Below are positions 22,066 to 26,321 of a DNA stretch of 26,321 bases, one piece after another. Source of the stretch: JAGBWK01 sp964462445 (lineage in GTDB: Bacteria; Bacteroidota; Bacteroidia; Bacteroidales; Muribaculaceae). Below the pieces are notes generated by a model. It saw nothing but the letters and a program-made list of their open reading frames with translations, had not been told where the DNA came from and did not search any database. How positions within the stretch are numbered: the stretch's first letter is position 1; the number at the start of each line of letters is the position of its first letter. The DNA lies in contig CAYWXG010000033.1 of assembly GCA_964462445.1 (NCBI GenBank), forward strand, positions 1-26,321, given 5' to 3'. Position numbers and translations under genes: made by a program.

Positions 22066-22500
22066 TTAATGGCAATCTATGTTGGGGTTGATGTCGAGTA
22101 GTTGTTTTATGAACTCGTCTTGATTGACGGGAGAAATGAGGAGTGGCATATAACTTTTCAGTATCTTTCGGTCGGTGAATGTGATAGCCAATCGCCGTGA
22201 CAATGAAGTGGCCGGGGCGGAGATGATACTGTTGGATGGCGCGATTTTCTCAATTTTGTCGATGGGATAGCGTCGGGGTATGAAGAAGGAGTAGACTATC
22301 AGTTGGTTGCCATCAATTTTATAGTAAATGGAGTTGAAGGCCACGATTAAGAACGTGAACACTGCTACGCAGATGATAAGTGGAGTGAGGAGTCGCTCGG
22401 CGGTGAAACAAGGAATGATGCAACATGTCATGACAATGGCGATGACTGTCCAGGTAGTGGCGTCCCACTGCGATTTGAATTTTACGGGATTTTCAAACAT
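22066..22500 (-). CDS. Bacterial PH-domain membrane protein
   Basis: 144 aa. Two hydrophobic segments near the N-terminus (about 17-34 and 38-58) form a hairpin in the cytoplasmic membrane. The C-terminal part (about 60-144) has the pattern of the bacterial PH-like domain: YYKIDGNQLIVYSFFIPRRYPIDKIEKIAPSNSIISAPATSLSRRLAITF, then LLISPVNQDEFIKQLLDINPNI. Such proteins are widespread in Bacteroidota; their function is not established. It has its own consensus promoter and is monocistronic. A weak AACGCA-TGCGTT inverted repeat at 22031-22067 may serve as its terminator. Confidence 0.82.
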   Translation of the reverse strand: MFENPVKFKSQWDATTWTVIAIVMTCCIIPCFTAERLLTPLIICVAVFTFLIVAFNSIYYKIDGNQLIVYSFFIPRRYPIDKIEKIAPSNSIISAPATSLSRRLAITFTDRKILKSYMPLLISPVNQDEFIKQLLDINPNIDCH

Positions 22501-22528
22501 GGCTTAAGGTTTTTGAGGTTATATTTGA

Positions 22529-22560
22529 CAAATGTAGTCAAAAATATAAAAATCGGCAAA
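22529..22560 (-). promoter_or_regulatory. Promoter of the PH-domain gene
   Basis: On the minus strand: TTTG (22557-22560), a 20-nt spacer and TACATTTG (22529-22536), a full match to the Bacteroidota consensus. The ATG is 28 nt downstream of the -7 box. Confidence 0.75.
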
Positions 22561-22579
22561 CATGGTGACGGGAAAATGA

Positions 22580-22602
22580 GGCTGTGTAACAATAAAAGTT
22601 GG
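22580..22602 (+). repeat. Left copy of a 23-bp inverted pair bounding the accessory island
   Basis: GGCTGTGTAACAATAAAAGT plus TGG matches the reverse complement of 25789-25811 at 22 of 23 positions. It may be the end of a mobile element or one of a set of similar terminators. To its right is a short open frame (22631-22738, starting MTEEEVDFVFYCRILLL) that may be a gene remnant; I do not recognise it. No other gene is visible between 22501 and 22881. Confidence 0.7.
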
Positions 22603-22755
22603 ACTCTACATTCCGGAACAAGTTCATCCAATGACGGAGGAAGAAGTAGATTTTGTTTTTTATTGTCGAATTTTATTGCTAACTTTGCCATACTATGTTT
22701 TGGTTATTAGTGGTTTAACCTCAATTCAAATTTACTAAAAATCAACGACATAGCA

Positions 22756-22798
22756 AAGGCTTTCGCGCTGAATTTCAGCATGAAAGCCTTATTTTTTT
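22756..22798 (+). terminator. Plus-strand terminator with no recognised gene upstream
   Basis: AAGGCTTTC (22756-22764) pairs with GAAAGCCTT (22782-22790), with an inner GCTGAA/TTCAGC stem, followed by A and seven T residues. The only plus-strand open frame before it is the 35-codon remnant at 22631-22738. Confidence 0.85.
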
Positions 22799-22810
22799 AA
22801 TCAATAGCAA

Positions 22811-22842
22811 AAGAGGCCGACTAACAAACTTGTTAGACAGCC
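22811..22842 (-). terminator. Terminator of the 58-residue winged-helix gene
   Basis: GAGGC and CTAACAA pair with TTGTTAG and GCCTC around a short loop, and on the minus strand TTTTGC follows. The stop codon of the minus-strand gene is 40 nt away. The arm shares the GAGGCTGTCTAACAA string with the inverted pair at 22580 and 25789. Confidence 0.75.
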
Positions 22843-22881
22843 TCATGAATCATAGAAGGGAATTTTTAGATGTTATGTGTG

Positions 22882-23058
22882 TTAAGCGGGAGTCCACTTG
22901 CAGCGAACGGGAGATACGATAGCGCCTTCATCCTTGAGTTGCTTCATCGCTATGTCTACCTCTTTGCGGTCGAGCCCGGCGAGTTCAGCTATTTTACCGG
23001 CATTCAAAGGTTCGCCTGCATCTTTCATTGTCTGTAGTACTTTGTCTTTAGTTTCCAT
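22882..23058 (-). CDS. Small winged-helix DNA-binding protein
   Basis: 58 aa, starting METKDKVLQTMKDAGEPLNA and ending VRCKWTPA. The pattern DKVLQTMKDAGEPLNAGKIAELAGLDRKEVDIAMKQLKDEGAIVSP is one compact winged helix: helix 1, then helix-turn-helix (AGKIAELAGLDRKEVDIAMKQL), then the wing (GAIVSPVRCKW). Very similar stand-alone proteins occur across Bacteroidales. It has a full consensus promoter (23087-23118) and its own terminator (22811-22842), so it is a complete single-gene unit. Its neighbour on the same strand is superoxide reductase, separated by a terminator. DNA or RNA binding is likely; the target is unknown. Confidence 0.88.
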   Translation of the reverse strand: METKDKVLQTMKDAGEPLNAGKIAELAGLDRKEVDIAMKQLKDEGAIVSPVRCKWTPA

Positions 23059-23086
23059 ATTACGTGAAATTTAAGTATTAATAATT

Positions 23087-23118
23087 CAAATTTATAATTG
23101 GCAATTCTATTGTGCAAA
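23087..23118 (-). promoter_or_regulatory. Promoter of the small winged-helix gene
   Basis: On the minus strand: TTTG (23115-23118), a 20-nt spacer and TAAATTTG (23087-23094), an exact consensus match. The start codon is 28 nt downstream of the -7 box. Confidence 0.78.
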
Positions 23119-23203
23119 TAATTTGGATGAATTTTGCGAAATCTGTTTTAAGATAAACAAAAATTGCCGTGAAAAGTTAGTTTTCGTAGTCGGGTAAGTG
23201 TCG

Positions 23204-23245
23204 AAAAAACGACAGGCTGGCAGTTGAGATTTAAGCAGCCTGTCG
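23204..23245 (-). terminator. Terminator of the superoxide reductase gene
   Basis: CGACAGGCTG and CAGCCTGTCG form a 10-bp perfect stem. On the minus strand it is followed by six T residues (A run at 23204-23209). It lies about 50 nt after the stop codon. Confidence 0.9.
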
Positions 23246-23295
23246 TGTCCAAGATATGGATTAGATTTTGACACTATGGCCGAGTGAAAATGGAG

Positions 23296-23670
23296 TTAGA
23301 GGATTGTTTTCCACAATCCGTGGAGGTTGCAGTATTCGTAGACGGCAATCGGTTTGTCGTCGCCAACGAAGAAGGATGCTACGGGTTTGTCTTTGAGGTA
23401 TTTAAGCATGCCACCATTTTCTGTTTCGACGTAGATGAAGGAGATGTGGTGTTCGGGTGCCATCGGGTGTTCGATGCTTCCGACGTCGACACGGATTGTG
23501 TTGTCGTCAACCTTAGTTACTACGGGGACGTGCTTTTCTTGACTGGCGTCGACGGTGTTGGCTATAAGTTCTACCCAAGAATCGTCGTAGCATGTGCAAG
23601 AAGTTGCAGAGTCAACAAGTTTTACTACTATATTATCAGAGTTTTTGCATTTGAGAAATTTAGTTGCCAT
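23296..23670 (-). CDS. Superoxide reductase (desulfoferrodoxin family) with degenerate centre I
   Basis: 124 aa. It reduces superoxide to hydrogen peroxide without making oxygen, a defence used by anaerobes in the cytoplasm. The catalytic iron site (centre II) is complete: H47 in NTVDASQEKHVPV, H68 in GSIEHPM, H74 or H75 in PEHHI, and C114 and H117 in YEYCNLHGLW; Glu46 and Lys before H47 match the active-site EKH motif. The N-terminal desulforedoxin-like part should carry four cysteines (CxxC and CC) for a rubredoxin-like iron. Here it reads C8-K-N-S11 and C25-T-C27, so one cysteine is replaced and the pair is split. Centre I is therefore probably not built and the enzyme would act as a one-iron type. 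It is monocistronic with a consensus promoter and a strong terminator. Confidence 0.92.
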   Translation of the reverse strand: MATKFLKCKNSDNIVVKLVDSATSCTCYDDSWVELIANTVDASQEKHVPVVTKVDDNTIRVDVGSIEHPMAPEHHISFIYVETENGGMLKYLKDKPVASFFVGDDKPIAVYEYCNLHGLWKTIL

Positions 23671-23732
23671 AGTCTTAAGTGTTATTTAATTGTTTGAGTT
23701 TAGATTCTTTTGTTAAAAAAAATTCTTTGATA

Positions 23733-23764
23733 CAAAGATATTATCAAAAGCAGTGCGTGTCAAA
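23733..23764 (-). promoter_or_regulatory. Promoter of the superoxide reductase gene
   Basis: On the minus strand: TTTG (23761-23764), a 20-nt spacer and TATCTTTG (23733-23740), an exact consensus match. The leader is about 55 nt. It abuts the divergent pseudogene remnant. Confidence 0.76.
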
Positions 23765-23788
23765 CTGAAAATTTCTATCAAGGCATAG

Positions 23789-24213
23789 ATGGAAACTATC
23801 ACAATCGGGAATAACGGATTGTATCACCCTACTGTTGCCGGTCTTTTGATGTTTGGTTATGAATATGAAGTTACGCGAGAGTTTCCAAATTACTTCTTTG
23901 ATTATTGGAAGAAACGCATGATAATGGTGTTGACCGCACTATACTCACCCTATCAACTGCAGGAAACGCACAAGATGTAGATGCAATGCTTGCGTTATAT
24001 AGTGGATTGAATAATAAAAGCGACCAGAAAAAACAAATTATAGAAATGTTAAAATCTAATCCCAATATTGCACGTTCAGAAATGGCACAAGTGTTAGGAA
24101 TACATGAGAGTAGTGTAAAAAGGCGATTGGATAGTTTGGTAAAAGAAGGCTATATCTGTCGTATTGGCGCAAATAAAGGTGGACATTGGAAAGTGATAAA
24201 AGAAATACAATAG
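23789..24213 (+). pseudogene. Remnant of an AlbA/Schlafen-type ATP-binding regulator
   Basis: Two out-of-frame pieces. The first (from 23789) reads NNGLYHPTVAGLLMFGYEYEVTREFPNYFFDY, matching the middle of proteins with an AlbA_2 DNA-binding plus ATP-binding module (HPTVAGLLMFG-YEI-REFPNYFLDY). The frame is then lost at about 23902; one missing T in GATTATTGG would explain it. It resumes as EETHDNGVDRTILTLS and ends with a C-terminal winged helix (QIIEMLKSNPNIARSEMAQVLGIHESSVKRRLDSLVKEGYICRIGANKGGHWKV). The N-terminal half and a stretch between the pieces are missing compared with the usual 400-500 aa. An internal ATG at 23984 could still make a 76-residue winged-helix protein. It lies upstream of fic on the same strand. 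Confidence 0.78.
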
Positions 24214-24429
24214 TTTATTATTAGCATTTCTCAACTGCCGATATTTTCGATTAGCTTCGAAACGATTTACAACGTTAGTTTCTATACTATTATCATGGGT
24301 TATCTTAAGCCTAGTGGTAGTGTGCTAACAAAGTCGCTGTATTCTCACTCTAATTGCTATTTACTCCTGATTGGTCCTATAGGATTATTATGATATGTGA
24401 ATTTTTGCAATACACTTTGAGGGAAATTG

Positions 24430-24495
24430 TATTCGGAGATCATATCGCCTATTCTCCGAAAATATTCGGCGAATAATTTGTTTATTCTCCGAATA
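24430..24495 (+). promoter_or_regulatory. Four TATTC-type palindromic sites covering the fic promoter
   Basis: Related sites start at 24430 (TATTCGGAGAT), 24450 (TATTCTCCGAAAATA), 24463 (TATTCGGCGAATA, a perfect odd palindrome) and 24483 (TATTCTCCGAATA). Start-to-start spacing is 20, 13 and 20 nt, so sites 1-2 and 3-4 are about two helical turns apart. Site 3 sits just upstream of the -33 box and site 4 lies in the spacer, which is where a repressor would block polymerase. Candidate binders are the C-terminal winged helix of the Fic protein itself or the neighbouring decayed regulator. Nothing else is seen between 24214 and 24429. Confidence 0.68.
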
Positions 24496-24508
24496 TCACC
24501 TAATTTTG
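24477..24508 (+). promoter_or_regulatory. Promoter of the fic gene
   Basis: TTTG (24477-24480), a 20-nt spacer and TAATTTTG (24501-24508), an exact consensus match. The predicted start is near 24514, leaving a leader of about 13 nt before the ATG at 24527. The TTG at 24506 overlaps the -7 box, which rules it out as a start codon. Confidence 0.78.
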
Positions 24509-24526
24509 TCACAAAATATAGCGCAT

Positions 24527-25627
24527 ATGAGATATATACATGATTCTGAAAATTGGTGGCAATTCCATTATGATAGCCAACAAATAATGAATGTATTAGG
24601 TCGAGTACGAGCCAAACAGGGTTCTCTAATAGGACGAATGATGTCTTTAGGATTTGACTCACAAGATGAAGCAATGCTCTCAAATTTATCACTTGAACTT
24701 GTTCGTTCTTCAGAAATAGAGGGCAAAGAGTTGAATCTTGAAGAGGTTCGATCTTCAATTGCTCGCCGACTTGGAATTGACACAGCGGGTCTTGTGCCAG
24801 TGTCTCGTTATGTTGATGGTGTAGTAGAAATGCAATTAGACGCAACTCAAAACTATGCCAAAGTACTTACTCACGACCGACTTTTGGGGTGGCATAATGT
24901 CTTATTTCCAACAGGAATGAGTGGATTATATCGCATTGAAGTCGGCAAATATCGTTCTGGAGAGATGCAAGTAGTATCCGGTGCTATGGGAAAAGAAAAG
25001 GTGCATTATCAAGCACCTTCGCCAGAGCGAGTTCCTGCAGAAATGGACCGTTTTATCGAGTGGGTTAACAATAGCAATAACATAGATGCTGTATTGAAAG
25101 CAGCTATTGCTCATTTATGGTTTGTTTCAATACACCCATTTGATGACGGAAATGGTAGAATAACAAGAGCCTTGACCGACATGTTACTAGCTCGTTCCGA
25201 AAATAGTAGTAAACGATTTTATTCCGTATCTGCCGAAATAAAAAATTTACAAAAGGAATATTATGAAGTATTGGAACGTACGCAACGCGGAAATGGCGAT
25301 ATCACCGATTGGCTTTTGTGGTTTTTACATTGCTTTGAACAAGCATTAAGTGCATCGGAAAGCACTTTATCTTCGGTAATGTACAAAGCAGAATTTTGGG
25401 AACGCAATCGAGATTTCTCATTCAATGAGAGACAAAGAAAATTGTTGAATATGCTATTTGATGGATTCAATGGCAAATTAACTAGTAGTAAGTGGGCTAA
25501 AATTGCAAAATGTTCATCAGATACTGCACTAAATGATATAACCGACCTCATTGCAAAAGGCATATTACAGAGAACTAATGAGGGAGGTCGTAGCACCAAC
25601 TATATATTAGTAGATTCTAATTCTTAA
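24527..25627 (+). CDS. Fic-family protein (predicted AMP-transferase) with inhibitory helix and C-terminal winged helix
   Basis: 366 aa from ATG 24527. The N-terminus MRYIHDSENWWQFHYDSQQI is the DUF4172-type opening. The inhibitory motif [ST]xxxE[GN] is present as SSEIEG (61-66), so this is an intramolecularly self-inhibited (class II) Fic protein. The catalytic motif is HPFDDGNGR (203-211), the canonical HPFx[DE]GNGR with catalytic His203, and KVHYQAPSPERVP (about 158-170) is the target-docking flap. The C-terminus (about 305-366) is a winged helix (NERQRKLLNMLFDGFNGKLTSSKWAKIAKCSSDTALNDITDLIAKGIL), suggesting DNA binding. Such proteins transfer AMP from ATP to a protein hydroxyl; the target is unknown. 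The promoter carries an operator array, consistent with autoregulation. No separate antitoxin is needed or seen. Confidence 0.92.
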   Translation: MRYIHDSENWWQFHYDSQQIMNVLGRVRAKQGSLIGRMMSLGFDSQDEAMLSNLSLELVRSSEIEGKELNLEEVRSSIARRLGIDTAGLVPVSRYVDGVVEMQLDATQNYAKVLTHDRLLGWHNVLFPTGMSGLYRIEVGKYRSGEMQVVSGAMGKEKVHYQAPSPERVPAEMDRFIEWVNNSNNIDAVLKAAIAHLWFVSIHPFDDGNGRITRALTDMLLARSENSSKRFYSVSAEIKNLQKEYYEVLERTQRGNGDITDWLLWFLHCFEQALSASESTLSSVMYKAEFWERNRDFSFNERQRKLLNMLFDGFNGKLTSSKWAKIAKCSSDTALNDITDLIAKGILQRTNEGGRSTNYILVDSNS

Positions 25628-25780
25628 TGCCAGCAAATAGCGATATCCAAACCTAATTAGCGATGATATTGAAATTGCATCAACAGTTGGAAACAATAAA
25701 AACAATTATCGTAGAAAGAGCTAAAAATTTCTGTTTGCAATTCTGTTTGCCAAAATAATAATCACAATAACGGATAATAA

Positions 25781-25813
25781 GAGACTGCCCAACTTTTATT
25801 GTTAGACAGCCCC
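25781..25813. repeat. Right copy of the inverted pair, also a 13-bp hairpin
   Basis: Positions 25789-25811 match the reverse complement of 22580-22602 at 22 of 23 bases. On the minus strand the copy folds as GGGGCTGTCTAAC-loop-GTTGGGCAGTCTC (13 bp, four G-U pairs) followed by TTATTAT, so it could equally be a terminator. The gap 25628-25948 holds no gene; direct repeats of TTCTGTTTGC occur at about 25729 and 25741. Confidence 0.65.
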
Positions 25814-25900
25814 TTTGAGAAGGTGAGAATATCATGCTATAAAATAGGGTATCAAAATAGCTAAGCGAGGAATAAGTCGGCAAAAATTCGGCAAAAATGC

Positions 25901-25942
25901 AAAAAATCGCTAAGTGTTGGATTTTCAACTGCTTAGCGATTT
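25901..25942 (-). terminator. Terminator of the tRNA operon
   Basis: AAATCGCTAAG and CTTAGCGATTT form an 11-bp stem. On the minus strand six T residues (A run at 25901-25906) follow. It lies just past the CAU-anticodon tRNA. Confidence 0.85.
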
Positions 25943-25948
25943 GTTGTG

Positions 25949-26022
25949 TGGTCCCACTTGGGCTTGAACCAAGGACTCCCTGATTATGAGTCAGGTGCTC
26001 TAACCAACTGAGCTATGGGACC
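25949..26022 (-). tRNA. tRNA with CAU anticodon (Met, or Ile2 if lysidine-modified)
   Basis: On the minus strand the 74-nt sequence folds completely: acceptor GGTCCCA/TGGGACC, D arm GCTC-GAGC, anticodon stem CCTGA/TCAGG with loop CTCATAA (anticodon CAT), T arm CTTGG-TTCAAGC-CCAAG and discriminator A. CCA is not encoded. It is not an initiator tRNA, since the 1-72 pair is G-C and the G-C run in the anticodon stem is missing. Elongator Met and Ile2 cannot be separated by eye. It follows tRNA-Ala in one transcript. Confidence 0.95.
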
Positions 26023-26105
26023 TATATTTCGGCTCTTTAAATTGAGCGTTCAATATTCAAAATTATTCGAGGTTGTCATCTTTTCGGGCGGTGAGTTTTC
26101 TCGAG

Positions 26106-26179
26106 TGGAGTATAGCGGACTCGAACCGCTCACCTCGACACTGCCAGTGTCGCGCTCTAGCCAGATGAGCTAATACCCC
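26106..26179 (-). tRNA. tRNA-Ala (GGC)
   Basis: On the minus strand the 74-nt sequence folds as acceptor GGGGTAT/ATACTCC, D arm GCTC-GAGC, anticodon stem CGACA/TGTCG with loop CTGGCAG (anticodon GGC), T arm AGCGG-TTCGAGT-CCGCT and discriminator A. The third acceptor pair is G-U, the known alanine identity element. CCA is not encoded. It is the first gene of a two-tRNA operon, about 83 nt upstream of the CAU tRNA. Confidence 0.95.
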
Positions 26180-26192
26180 TGCTTTTGCACGG

Positions 26193-26224
26193 CAAAGGTA
26201 GTGTATTTTTTTTTGTTTTGCAAA
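26193..26224 (-). promoter_or_regulatory. Promoter of the tRNA operon
   Basis: On the minus strand: TTTG (26221-26224), a 20-nt A-rich spacer and TACCTTTG (26193-26200), an exact consensus match, ending 13 nt before the tRNA-Ala 5' end. Nothing recognisable follows from 26225 to the window end. Confidence 0.8.
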
Positions 26225-26321
26225 TTTTATGTGATTTTTATTATTACTGTCCGCTAAACTTTTTTGAGTGTAGAGTCCAACAGCAAATGCAAAATTAGTT
26301 CAAGTTTGCGAAAAAACGATT

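Noticed and set aside
22513..22710. 65-residue plus-strand open frame over the left inverted repeat
   Set aside because: It begins without a plausible ATG context and overlaps the divergent PH-gene promoter; composition is not protein-like.
24506..24526. TTG at 24506 as the start of the Fic protein
   Set aside because: It overlaps the -7 box of an exact consensus promoter; the ATG at 24527 gives the usual MRYIHD-type N-terminus.
1..26321. CRISPR array or canonical anti-phage operon
   Set aside because: No regularly spaced short repeats with unique spacers and no cas, restriction or retron genes; the only tandem array is the 90-bp palindromic repeat. Fic alone is not sufficient for a defence call.

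Overview
The window comes from a Bacteroidales genome, most like a Muribaculaceae-type gut bacterium. The evidence is a Sus-type glycan operon, outer-membrane lipoproteins with Bacteroidota-style signal peptides, promoters of the form TTTG-N19/20-TAnnTTTG in front of many genes, tRNA genes without an encoded CCA, and leaders with weak or no Shine-Dalgarno sequence. The family assignment is inferred from protein style; no rRNA or marker gene is present.

Layout. 1-4414: the 3' end of a glycan-uptake operon (partial SusD-like, then SusE-like and SusF-like lipoproteins) closed by a strong terminator. 4415-8480: a good promoter followed by about 370 nt of structured, apparently untranslated sequence, a small HTH regulator, and then a 991-residue alanine-rich coiled-coil lipoprotein. 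A plausible promoter of that lipoprotein lies between two 12-bp perfect inverted repeats. 8481-11500: a repeat-rich gap, then a translationally coupled pair, polyprenol-phosphate mannose synthase-like glycosyltransferase and dihydroorotase. 11519-18364, minus strand: an M16 metalloprotease, then a TonB-dependent receptor with a downstream lipoprotein. 18479-20106, plus strand: ECF sigma factor, single-pass membrane protein and Spy/CpxP-like periplasmic protein, read as an envelope-stress unit. 20464-22500, minus strand: a lipoprotein thioredoxin behind malate dehydrogenase, and a PH-domain membrane protein. 22580-25811: a small accessory island holding a 58-residue winged-helix protein, a superoxide reductase, a broken AlbA-type ATP-binding regulator and a Fic protein, bounded by a near-identical 23-bp inverted pair. 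25901-26224: a two-tRNA operon (CAU and Ala-GGC) on the minus strand.

Non-coding structure is the most distinctive part. A palindromic, REP/BIME-like repeat family fills several intergenic gaps and reaches a 90-bp tandem array. Four regularly spaced TATTC-type palindromes cover the fic promoter. The leader of the small HTH gene contains mutually exclusive pairings followed by a closing stem and a T run. The best candidates for something undescribed are the structured leader with its HTH gene, the inverted-repeat-flanked lipoprotein promoter, and the fic operator array beside a decayed regulator. All three are inferences from sequence alone.
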